From PGYR01 sp046290495 (GTDB lineage: Bacteria > Bacteroidota > Ignavibacteria > Kapaibacteriales > UBA2268), in contig JBKAGT010000006.1 in the NCBI GenBank assembly GCA_046290495.1, positions 62,001 to 126,000 on the forward strand: a stretch of DNA of 64,000 nt, written 5' to 3'. This document shows, piece by piece, positions 43,628-51,947 of this stretch. Under the pieces are notes generated by a model. It was not told the origin of the DNA and did no database searches. It worked only from the letters and a program-made list of their open reading frames with translations. Each line of letters begins with the position of its first letter. The stretch's first letter is position 1. The position numbers and the translations under genes are program-made.

Positions 43628-44299
43628 TTAATCTTTGTAAATGAAATCAAAAAGCAAATACGAAGCAGTAGCAATTGCTCCCCCGTAAGCAATTATCTGA
43701 TTAACATCAGCATATATTCTATCAAAGGATGCACCTACGATGCTTAGAATAGTTGCATCTATAGCTAAAAGTAGTATGGGTAGCAATAGTGGAAATGCTA
43801 GTACTGGGAACAATGCACCCTTGGATGATGATTTAGCAATTAATGCAGATATGATTGTAGAAGATGCTGATATACCAAAACTACCTACTAATATGCAGAG
43901 CCAAAATAAATCCAGATGCATGATTTCGAAATTGGAGTTGAACAATATAAGTAAGAATACTCCTAGTGAGTTTGCTATCAGTCCAAATAATATATTATAT
44001 AATATTTTACCAAAGAAAATACTTGTAGAATCAGAGTTTATTTTAAGAAATAACCATGTATCTCTTTCTTCTTCATTAACAAAAATTCTCGATTGCCCTA
44101 TCATAGAAGTGAAGAAAATTAGTACCCAAGTTATACCTGCGAACAGTTCGTCAGATATATGCTTGGCAGATATAGCATAGCTAATAATAATAACAGAAGT
44201 TAGAACAAAAAGAAAAACAGCAGATGCAGAAGACAGATTTTTAATTTCAGTCTTAAGCTCTTTTTGAAGAACTCCATTTATTCTTTTTAGTGCTTCCAT
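43628..44299 (-). CDS. ccmB: CcmB-like heme exporter subunit
   Basis: The 223-residue protein has six hydrophobic helices and the CcmB opening pattern (LQKELKTEIKNLSSASAVFLFVLTSV), then WVLIFFTSMIGQSRIFVNEEERDTW and FPVLAFPLLLPILLLAIDA. CcmB is the membrane part of the CcmABC(D) system used in cytochrome c maturation. The other ccm genes are not adjacent, as is often the case in this phylum. It begins 9 bp after the IgGFc-barrel gene on the same strand, so the two share a transcript. Confidence 0.85.
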   Translation of the reverse strand: MEALKRINGVLQKELKTEIKNLSSASAVFLFVLTSVIIISYAISAKHISDELFAGITWVLIFFTSMIGQSRIFVNEEERDTWLFLKINSDSTSIFFGKILYNILFGLIANSLGVFLLILFNSNFEIMHLDLFWLCILVGSFGISASSTIISALIAKSSSKGALFPVLAFPLLLPILLLAIDATILSIVGASFDRIYADVNQIIAYGGAIATASYLLFDFIYKD

Positions 44300-44308
44300 G
44301 TTCTTACA

Positions 44309-46672
44309 TTATAGTGGGAATCTGAAACCAGCTCTGACACCAAATGTTGACACACTCCAATCTGCATCATCAACCATATTAGTAAGTCTGTTTGAATAGG
44401 TAGCTTCAAAGAAAGTCTGAGTGCTATTATAGACATTAATCCTAAATCCAATACCTATATTTGCTGCGATACCAATAGTATTTAAAGACGAAAGCTCAGT
44501 TTGAGGTAAATCTAAAGTATTAGTCTGATTCTCAAAAACATAGTCCTCTGGTATTATTATCTCTTTCTCAGCTTCTATCGTACTACTGAGTGGAATATCG
44601 AATTGCAAACCACCATGTAAGTAAATATTGTTTGTCATTAGGTATTCAAGCCCAATAACAACATTTGTAAACAGTCCTGTCAATTCAAAATTTACAGATT
44701 CTTTATAGTCGTCTAACTCACCTGTGTTGGGATTTCTTGTTGAGCTCGTTGTTGAATCCGGTGCTTTTAGCTTACCGTCATAATTCATGAAATTCAAGCG
44801 TCCAATTAGATTGAGTTTCTCGTCTACTCTATACGCAGCCAATGCTCCAAACTCCATAGAAGTGGATGCAATATCACTAAAAGTACCTTTAGATGTAATA
44901 TTACCTGTATTACTGAAATCAGCGCTATGGTTCACATAGTTATAACCAATTGAAACACCTATTTCCCACGGTATAGTTTCAGCACAGCTTACTTCGTGTC
45001 CTTCTTGTAGCTGATACTGATATCTATTGGCTACCTGATTGAATGTATAGCAGAGTGTATATTTTGATTTATTGCCAGCCATGTCAGTAGCTATTAATTT
45101 CACTGATTGGTTTTTCGAATATTTATTACTTCCAAAGTTACTTATTACCAATGGTGTACCTGGTTCATATTCTAAAGTCTCGAAATCAAAACCCGTGTTG
45201 TCCGTGAACTCGACATTTGCAACACCGCGGTCATTATTTCTATCATCTCTAATCAATAGTTTGAACCCATCTGCACCGTTATCATAGTCAACTAGAGGAG
45301 CTTCTGTATCTGGTGCTTCTATGTATTCCATAAATGACTGGCCACCCAGTGAGCCATAAGCATCATACCTATCATCACCAAAACCAAAGCCGTAACTTGT
45401 CATACCGAATGGTTCGCTACACTCTATTACGTGTGTTCCGTAATTTACACCAACTTGTGCAAATGAATAACGGCTATTGCCTAATTTCCTGAAGCTATTG
45501 ACGTCAAGTCTAATTCCATTTAATCTAATTGATTCTAATGCATTAGTTGGTGCCACTACATTCACGAAGTGCTCCCATGAGCCATCTACAGGGGTGGCGA
45601 ATCTATACTTTTTCAAAAACTGCTGGGTAGGACTAATAAGCAACATCATTGGGTCACCAATTCTATCACCATTGTCAAACCCTTGTGAAAATTGTGCCAC
45701 AAGTACTGGGTTAGTTGCCGTTATTTGAACAGATTTTTTAGTTTCTCTTTCTAAGTGTTGACCAGCATTCAGCGTTCCAATAAGCTTGTTATTCTCAAAA
45801 ACTTTTGTGCCATCTTCGTTTGCCAATACTCTATAATTGTAAAAACTTCTCTTTTTGAAAGCTCCTATGTAGAAGTGCTTACCCCAAGAATTCAATGGTG
45901 GTACTTGCTCAACCAAGTGATTACAAGCAATTACATCTGTTGGAACATAAGCACACTGGTGCCCACTAAATACAGCTATTTTTTTGTTTGATTCAACAAG
46001 TGAGCCAGTCAAATCACAGTCATCAATACATTTTTCATAATTAGCTGCTGCAACTTGGTAAACATCACCTTTATTAAGTACCACTTTAAATGGTACACCT
46101 CTTTTGTGTCCACCATCAGTATCAACAGTTGGAGTTATAGTTACTTCTGTTTTGTCTTCAGTTGCTACTATTGCAAACTCTGCCATTAGTTTTATTGAAA
46201 CATCATAACACATAACTCTATAGGTTTGCCCTAATACATTAACAGGAAATCCCATAAATGTATCAGTAGTCAATTTCCTTCTGTTCAGACCATATACAGA
46301 TATAGGAACATCTGAAGTAACGTGTATTCCTCTTCCACTCTCTATTATTTCTGAACTAGTAACTTGTGCGAGATTAGATATTTGTATTGCTTTTACAGTG
46401 CCACCTTTAACAAAAATGTCCTCACTGAAACCAATGCTTTTAATTCTAATCTTTACATTTGCATCCTTGTCAGAAGTTAGGAAAAGCTTAAGGTCTAATG
46501 GTGTTACATTCGGGTTGTCGCGCGTTGCATTATTATGATTTCGCATAAAACACAGCCAAAATTCTGTCCCTTCTGGGCTTTTTTCAGTTAATATTTTATC
46601 TCTATCAACTTGAGCGAAAGCAAAAAAAGAAGTAGCTATGATTAGTATTATTATTATGGCAATCTTTCTCAT
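44309..46672 (-). CDS. IgGFc-like domain fused to an outer-membrane beta-barrel
   Basis: The 787-residue protein has a signal peptide (ending SFFAFA-Q). An IgGFc-binding-like domain follows (EGTEFWLCFMRNHN near residue 33, FSGHQCAYVPTDVIACNHLVEQ, SWGKHFYIGAFKKR), then a short beta-sandwich with VEFTDNTGFDFETLEYEPG. From about residue 550 there is a barrel-like region (WEIGVSIGYNYV, GIGFRINVYNS) closing with FGVRAGFRFPL. It is homologous in its N-terminus to the 1531-residue T9SS protein but uses a barrel instead of a T9SS tail for anchoring. It starts in a 4-bp overlap with a decayed T9SS gene. No ligand can be assigned; the IgGFc name is historical. Confidence 0.8.
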   Translation of the reverse strand: MRKIAIIIILIIATSFFAFAQVDRDKILTEKSPEGTEFWLCFMRNHNNATRDNPNVTPLDLKLFLTSDKDANVKIRIKSIGFSEDIFVKGGTVKAIQISNLAQVTSSEIIESGRGIHVTSDVPISVYGLNRRKLTTDTFMGFPVNVLGQTYRVMCYDVSIKLMAEFAIVATEDKTEVTITPTVDTDGGHKRGVPFKVVLNKGDVYQVAAANYEKCIDDCDLTGSLVESNKKIAVFSGHQCAYVPTDVIACNHLVEQVPPLNSWGKHFYIGAFKKRSFYNYRVLANEDGTKVFENNKLIGTLNAGQHLERETKKSVQITATNPVLVAQFSQGFDNGDRIGDPMMLLISPTQQFLKKYRFATPVDGSWEHFVNVVAPTNALESIRLNGIRLDVNSFRKLGNSRYSFAQVGVNYGTHVIECSEPFGMTSYGFGFGDDRYDAYGSLGGQSFMEYIEAPDTEAPLVDYDNGADGFKLLIRDDRNNDRGVANVEFTDNTGFDFETLEYEPGTPLVISNFGSNKYSKNQSVKLIATDMAGNKSKYTLCYTFNQVANRYQYQLQEGHEVSCAETIPWEIGVSIGYNYVNHSADFSNTGNITSKGTFSDIASTSMEFGALAAYRVDEKLNLIGRLNFMNYDGKLKAPDSTTSSTRNPNTGELDDYKESVNFELTGLFTNVVIGLEYLMTNNIYLHGGLQFDIPLSSTIEAEKEIIIPEDYVFENQTNTLDLPQTELSSLNTIGIAANIGIGFRINVYNSTQTFFEATYSNRLTNMVDDADWSVSTFGVRAGFRFPL

Positions 46673-47452
46673 TTCATCACCATAAATCTTTGTTTCAATA
46701 CTTTGAAATCTGTCTGAATAACTAGTAAATAAGCTCCAGCAGCAAGCGCATAGCTGTCATTTCTTAGCTCTAGTGTGTATTCTCCAGGCATTAGTAACTC
46801 TGTGCCATCGTATGTATTGCCTTCACTGTCAATGAGCTTGAAGTGCCTTTCTAAGCAATCTTCATAACAGAAATTACTTAGCATATTAGAACCACCAATA
46901 TTATAAGTGGCTATCTGGATTCTAGTTGGTTTAGTTAGCTCTATTTTAGCTTGTGAAAACACATTAAACGGATTCGGATAGAAGTCAGAAATGTAAGATT
47001 TGTCGACTTCTTGTACTGGTTCAGGGATTGTAATAACACCTGAGTCAAAGTTTGTATTTGCATTGCTCTGATTTAATGTAAAGCTAACTAGATTTACTTT
47101 GCTGTTTCATCTGTATGTAATATTTCGAATTGAATATAAAGTATACCTTCATCAGAGGTGAAAGCCATATTCAAAATTTATCTAAACTAGATGCTGAAAT
47201 TTTCATTTTAACTGATTTACAAATGTTACACCTTGATTTCAGTACATTCCATGACATAGACTTCATTTCCAACATAAGCATTGTACTCTAACTCCAAATT
47301 GAAAGAGTTATCAGTATCTAAATAGATATAATCATCTATATCATTGATATAACAGTATGTTTATAATCTCTTTGGGTGGTATGTATGATGGAAAATGTTG
47401 TAGCAAGCCAAGATAACTAATTGAAAAATAAAATTGTATAAATGAGCTTCAT
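46669..47452 (-). pseudogene. Decayed T9SS-secreted protein gene
   Basis: The likely start is the ATG at 47450-47452, which opens a signal-like MKLIYTILFF and then hits a stop. Coding-like pieces continue in other frames: DDYIYLDTDNSFNLELEYNA followed by YVGNEVYVMECTEIK (around 47220-47340), and AFTSDEGILYIQFEILHTDE (around 47110-47170). From 47106 down to 46669 one frame is open and carries LNQSNANTNFDSGVITIPEP, the sorting motif SDFYPNPFNVFSQAKIEL, and a C-terminal end at FMVMK. A T9SS tail without a signal or start is best read as the 3' part of a gene of about 260 codons broken by several frameshifts. It overlaps the start of the IgGFc-barrel gene (ATGA). Confidence 0.72.
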
Positions 47453-47512
47453 ATATAACTTTTGTCGTTTTATTGTTCCTTTTATCTACAAAAATATAAT
47501 ATTTTGTATTTT

Positions 47513-48692
47513 TTATTTCTGTTTTTTCTTCTTTGCAGCCTGACAAAATATTATTAAGAATTAGTTGTAACCAGGAAATTTTTGTGCAAGTAAATCAGTT
47601 GGAGGTCACCAATGCCATGTCTATAATCTTCATGGTTTACCTATAAAATTATGGACTGAATTACATGAATATCGGACTTCATTTGTTTCTCTTCAGCTAA
47701 TATTGTAACTGATTTCTTAATCTTCTCTTTAGCAAATGTTGTTGTCCCAAATCATGCACAATACCCGTGCATTGAGTTAGCAGTGGGAACAGGGTCATAT
47801 TTTGCAGAAAATCCGAACAGAGTAAAGTAATCACTCTCAGGATTGTCAATGTATAACGACATCAATGTCAGAATATTCATTTCGGCTGGGTTCATTCTTA
47901 GATTAAAATCCTTGAAAGAAATGTACTAGTTAATCAAGCTTACTCTGAGCATCTGGGTTTGGCATCGCCATCCATCATCGAAGCAAATTCTATCATTTCA
48001 GCCAGCGCAAGGCAATATCGTAAGAATCAGCAGAGCACAGCGAATAGAAATCACCACGGCTACATATTCTTTGATTGTCTTGCTACGAAGCTTCATTGTG
48101 AAACTTAGAATACCGTTCGAGCATGTTTTCGTTGAGCTACTTGTTGTTACCAAGGGTAATTTCTATAATTCGCCCAGAACTTACCAACTGACCTGTGAAA
48201 TCTCGTGTGCAAATGAAGCCAATCATAATCTTTTAGCTTTCCTTTTAGAACATCTTCGTCCCACACCATGTCATACTCCACCTCAGCATATTCCAAAGCC
48301 ATACGGACGGCATCGTCCCACGGTTGTGTCCCTTTTGGTACATACACTGCTATTTTCGGTGTTTTTTCTAATTTCACTACGTCTTGGTTTACATTGTCCG
48401 CTTGCACTTGTGAGTATATTTCACTCGCATTTCCGTCAGATACTTGCTCAAAAGACACACCTCTGATTCTACATTCCAGAACGATTTTTTCATTCATGTC
48501 CATCATAAATGAGCCATCGCGGTAGTTGAGTAACCAATCTACTGGCTGTCCATTTTTAATTACCCAAAAGGCAATCCCATATGCTTTCAGGTGGTTTGTT
48601 TGTGCCAAGTCCATTGGTATCAATAGTTTTTCAGCGCGAACAGCTCCAAGCGATAAGATTCCTATTAATAAATATAGTAATGTTTTTTTCAT
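47513..48692 (-). pseudogene. Decayed secreted protein of the family often labelled 'asparagine synthetase B'
   Basis: The first 181 codons (48692-48147) are intact: a signal peptide, LLIPMDLAQTNHLKAYGIAF, KIAVYVPKGTQPWDDAVRMA and DYDWLHLH. This matches a conserved secreted family of about 420 residues in Bacteroidota. After that the reading frame breaks repeatedly, with recognisable pieces in all three frames: DFTGQ, MKLRSKTIKEYVA, CSADSYDIAL, PDAQSK, FKDFNLRMNPAE, SDYFTLFGFSAKYDPVPT, KEKIKKSV, FPGYN, and a terminal QAAKKKKQK followed by a stop at 47513-47515. Most lesions look like single-base deletions. No glutamine-amidotransferase or AsnB domain is visible, so the common label is misleading. 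Confidence 0.82.
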
Positions 48693-48790
48693 TTTATATG
48701 TTGTATTATTCTCGTTTTGACTTTGTACATGAATGAAACGATTATGTAATGAAAATGTTAGGTTAGTAGGGAAGTTGTATTATCCTTTTA

Positions 48791-49684
48791 TTAGGACTTA
48801 CTCTCAAAGTTTTTCACTACTGTCTGTACTTTTCGTAATTTCTTTATTTTGAATAATTGGTAGAGAATGACAAGCAGCAAAATAAAAACAGCTACCGAAA
48901 GGTAAGAAATTATGTTTCCTCCTTGTTTATATGATTCTATCTTTGTTTGAGCAATATCTTCTTTGTGCTTTTCTTTTAGTTTTTTAATGTCTTCTCTATG
49001 CTCTTCTTCTAATTTTTCTATTTCCTCTCGATGCTCTTTATGTAATGAACTTCTGTTACTCCAAAGATATTCCTTATGATACTTCAATGCAGTCTTATAG
49101 TCACCAATTTCTATGTATGCTTCATGTAAAAATTTATCACTTAGTCCCATATAATAAGGCATATCCAACTCAGAAAAAATATCTTTAGCTTTTAGAAGAT
49201 TAGAAACTATATCTTCTAAAACATCATCATCACTTGACTTTAAAATCTCTAAGTTGTAGATTCCCATAACAGCATGACTTCTACCAAACTGAATTGAATC
49301 TTTTGAATCGATGCTAAGTTTCAAGGCTATTTTGCAAATTTCAATAGCTTTATAATGATCTTCATAATAATTAGAATAGCAAGCTGCTAATGCAAAATAG
49401 CTATCTATTTCACCTCTAGACCAATTAATATTATTTGATAAATCAATTCCTTTTTGAGCATATTCGATACTTTTTTCAGGAATGGTGTCTTTTAATAATC
49501 TACTAAGCTCTATATAAACTTTAACTTTATTAGAATCAATAGTTATTGTATCTAGTTTGCTTTCCAGTAAACTATACGTTCTTTCAAAACTTGGAGGGTC
49601 CAAAGACAAAGCAGATAAATGATAGCTCTTGTCACTGCAATTAAAAAGGGTAATAAATAATATGGTAATTGCTATATATTTCAT
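48791..49684 (-). CDS. TPR lipoprotein with coiled coil and C-terminal membrane helix, no output domain
   Basis: The 297-residue protein has a lipobox (LFNC16S). Four or five TPR-like helical pairs follow (SIEYAQKGIDLSN, HYKAIEICKIALKLS, DYKTALKYHKEYL). Then come three 11-residue repeats (EHREEIEKLEE, EHREDIKKLKE, KHKEDIAQTKI) forming a coiled coil, a membrane helix (YLSVAVFILLLVILYQLF), and a short basic tail. This is the sensor half of Bacteroidota TPR-histidine kinases or TPR-LuxR regulators, without the catalytic or DNA-binding part. Either it is a truncated sensor or a free scaffold. The 500 bp downstream of the stop hold only the decayed gene, with no lost kinase domain in sight. Confidence 0.75.
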   Translation of the reverse strand: MKYIAITILFITLFNCSDKSYHLSALSLDPPSFERTYSLLESKLDTITIDSNKVKVYIELSRLLKDTIPEKSIEYAQKGIDLSNNINWSRGEIDSYFALAACYSNYYEDHYKAIEICKIALKLSIDSKDSIQFGRSHAVMGIYNLEILKSSDDDVLEDIVSNLLKAKDIFSELDMPYYMGLSDKFLHEAYIEIGDYKTALKYHKEYLWSNRSSLHKEHREEIEKLEEEHREDIKKLKEKHKEDIAQTKIESYKQGGNIISYLSVAVFILLLVILYQLFKIKKLRKVQTVVKNFESKS

Positions 49685-49813
49685 AATTCAAAGTTTCCTG
49701 TCATTGTCATATTATTGTTGACAAATAAGTTGAAAATAAGTTACAGATAGAGTAATATACACATACTTTCATATATTTGCTGAAAGAAAATTATAAAACC
49801 ATCGATTAATTTA

Positions 49814-50422
49814 ATGTTAGATTTATCACAGATTTTAGACTTAAAACGAAAAGTTGTTCTCGCTTCTGCTTCTCCGAGAAGAAAGAAGTTATTGGAGCAA
49901 GTAGGCCTGCAATTCGATATTATACCTGCTAATATAGATGAAGACGACATTGAAATAAGCTCTCCTGAACAATTTGTCATTGAACTGGCTCGACGTAAGG
50001 CACTGCATATTGCGAAAAATCAAGCTACTCAGAACATAGTCATCGGTTCTGACACAACTGTTTATCTTGGCGATGAGTTGCTAAATAAACCTGCTACGGA
50101 AAAAGAAGCGTATGATATGCTCACTAAGCTGAGTGGCAATACTCATCAGGTATATACTGGTGTGTCGTTTGTGGTCGATGAATTAGGGAAGGAAAGCACT
50201 TTCTACGTTAAGACAGAAGTTACTTTCAGGGAGTTGGGCGAGAAGGAAAAGATAGCATACATTGCTACTGGCTCGCCTATGGATAAAGCAGGAAGCTATG
50301 GAATACAAGATGACTTCGGTTCGGTGTTCGTAAGTAATATCTCTGGGTGCTATTATAATATTGTGGGATTCCCACTTTCACGATTCTTCGAAGAAATAAA
50401 GAAATTTAATGCTGAATTATAG
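49814..50422 (+). CDS. maf: Maf-family nucleotide pyrophosphatase
   Basis: The 202-residue protein has the Maf motifs VVLASASPRRKKLLEQVGL (residues 14-32), the ELARRKA segment, GSDTTVYL with the key Asp, STFYVKTEVTFREL, and the KAGSYGIQDDFG motif near residue 160. Maf proteins hydrolyse non-canonical or canonical NTPs (dTTP, UTP, or 7-methyl-GTP in the YceF group) to the monophosphate. The subgroup is not assigned. It overlaps the following ABC permease gene by 14 bp, so it leads a maf-permease-plsY-polA run. Confidence 0.93.
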   Translation: MLDLSQILDLKRKVVLASASPRRKKLLEQVGLQFDIIPANIDEDDIEISSPEQFVIELARRKALHIAKNQATQNIVIGSDTTVYLGDELLNKPATEKEAYDMLTKLSGNTHQVYTGVSFVVDELGKESTFYVKTEVTFRELGEKEKIAYIATGSPMDKAGSYGIQDDFGSVFVSNISGCYYNIVGFPLSRFFEEIKKFNAEL

Positions 50423-51290
50423 GAATAAGGAACGGCTCAATATAATGATATTGCTATTACCGTGGTTGCTCACGTTTTTAGTATTTTGGGCGTACCCTAT
50501 TGTCTATTCCTTTATTCTCAGCTTATCCGAATACAAAACGCTTACGAATGAGCTTACATTCATCGGATTGGATAACTACACCTCGCTTTTCAGTGATGAG
50601 GTATTCCTCAAGGCACTCGGCAATACTCTGCTCTTTGTAGTAATTACTGTGCCGATAACTACTACTTTGGCTACTTTGCTAGCAGTGGCTGTTGATCAAA
50701 CCAATGGAAAGATAAAAGAGCTATTCAAAGCGGCTTATTTCCTACCTTCAGTGACTTCGCTAGTTGTAGTGGCTTTGATTTTCAAGAATCTATACAGCAA
50801 AGATGGCTATATTAATACGCTAATGCAAATGGTTGGTGCAGAGGGGCAACCTCAAGGTTGGCTGCAATCTGTAGAGACAGCATTGCCCTCAATTATGGCA
50901 ATGGATATATGGATAGCAACTGGCTACTATATGATTATTATCTTAGCGGGATTGCAGACCATTCCCAAAGATTTGTACGAAGCTGCTGAAATATCAGGTG
51001 CAACGGCTTGGCAAAAGTTTAAGAGTATTACTGTGCCTATGCTTCGTCCAACATTGCTGTTTATTTTGGTGGTAAATACTATCAAGTCATTCCAAATATT
51101 CATAGAGATATACGTAATGACTAAGGGCGGCCCACTGAACGAAACAGTGACAATGGTATATCTTGTTTACCGTGATGCATTCGAGAAAGCTGACTCTATG
51201 GGCTATGCTTCTGCAGTGGCTTATGTGTTATTTTTTATTATTTTGATAATCTCCGTAGTACAAATGAAATTATTAAAGGAAAAATATTAG
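50409..51290 (+). CDS. Sugar-type ABC transporter permease (MalF/UgpA-like), orphan
   Basis: The 293-residue protein has six helices and the EAA loop that docks the ATPase: EAAEISGATAWQKFKSITVP (about residues 194-213). The MSTKGGP-like MTKGGPLNETVTMVYLVY segment is typical of binding-protein-dependent carbohydrate permeases. These need a second permease, an ATPase and a solute-binding protein; none is encoded here. It is squeezed between maf (14-bp overlap) and plsY (stop and start adjacent). Its partners must be elsewhere, or it works in a different assembly. An ATG at 50445 is an alternative start. Confidence 0.88.
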   Translation: MLNYRNKERLNIMILLLPWLLTFLVFWAYPIVYSFILSLSEYKTLTNELTFIGLDNYTSLFSDEVFLKALGNTLLFVVITVPITTTLATLLAVAVDQTNGKIKELFKAAYFLPSVTSLVVVALIFKNLYSKDGYINTLMQMVGAEGQPQGWLQSVETALPSIMAMDIWIATGYYMIIILAGLQTIPKDLYEAAEISGATAWQKFKSITVPMLRPTLLFILVVNTIKSFQIFIEIYVMTKGGPLNETVTMVYLVYRDAFEKADSMGYASAVAYVLFFIILIISVVQMKLLKEKY

Positions 51291-51929
51291 ATGGAAGGAT
51301 TTATATCAGCTGTTATTGGCTATCTGCTTGGCTCTATTGCTTTCTCCAAAATAATAGTGAAGCAAGCAACTGGACTTGACTTATCGGTAGAGGGTAGCAA
51401 AAACACAGGGGCAATGAATAGCTTTGAAACTACTGGCAAAAAATGGATTGGAGTTGTTGTTTTTATACTCGATGCTCTGAAGGGTTATGCCGCTTGTATG
51501 ATTGTTTACCATCTGTTTCCAGATGCGGAGAATATGATGACTCTGCTGTCCTACGCCGGTGTATTCGCTGTTATCGGTCACAACTTTAACCTATGGCTAA
51601 GAATGAAAGGTGGTCGAGGATTAGCAACTAGTGTTGGAGTATTGTTGTTTATTAATCCATTGGCTATTCCACTATGGGGAATATGTTGGTTGATTTCATA
51701 TTATGGAGTAAGAAAGCACGTTCACGTAGCAAATGCATTAGCTACAGTTGCGACTCCAATTATGGTATTAGTTACACCAGATTTGATGATAGAAATTACT
51801 ACTTTAGTAGCTTTCGATGAAGCTGCTAGGTATTTCCAACTGGTATCTATTTTATGTATTGTTATTTTCATGAAGCATATAGAACCGATACAAGAGTTAT
51901 TAAAAGCAAAAAAATTATTCAACGAATAA
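51291..51929 (+). CDS. plsY: Glycerol-3-phosphate acyltransferase PlsY
   Basis: This 212-residue membrane enzyme has the three PlsY cytoplasmic motifs: GSKNTGAMN (residues 35-43; the usual form is GSGNxGATN), GHNF (near 98), and KGGRGLATS (near 106). It transfers an acyl group from acyl-phosphate to glycerol-3-phosphate, the first step of phosphatidate synthesis, feeding CdsA (21125-21964). It follows the permease gene directly (TAG then ATG). The Met for Thr change in motif 1 is mild. polA follows after 18 bp. Confidence 0.9.
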   Translation: MEGFISAVIGYLLGSIAFSKIIVKQATGLDLSVEGSKNTGAMNSFETTGKKWIGVVVFILDALKGYAACMIVYHLFPDAENMMTLLSYAGVFAVIGHNFNLWLRMKGGRGLATSVGVLLFINPLAIPLWGICWLISYYGVRKHVHVANALATVATPIMVLVTPDLMIEITTLVAFDEAARYFQLVSILCIVIFMKHIEPIQELLKAKKLFNE

Positions 51930-51947
51930 GAACACAGGATTTATATT

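Noticed and set aside
47361..47546. 61-codon minus-strand frame as a separate gene
   Set aside because: It joins the out-of-frame end of one decayed gene to the start of the next; it is not a protein in its own right.
48071..48466. 131-codon plus-strand frame
   Set aside because: Antisense to the decayed 'asparagine synthetase B'-type gene; it exists only because the real frame is broken.
47513..48692. Functional asparagine synthetase
   Set aside because: No N-terminal amidotransferase Cys or ATP-pyrophosphatase motif is seen; the label is an inherited annotation for a secreted family.
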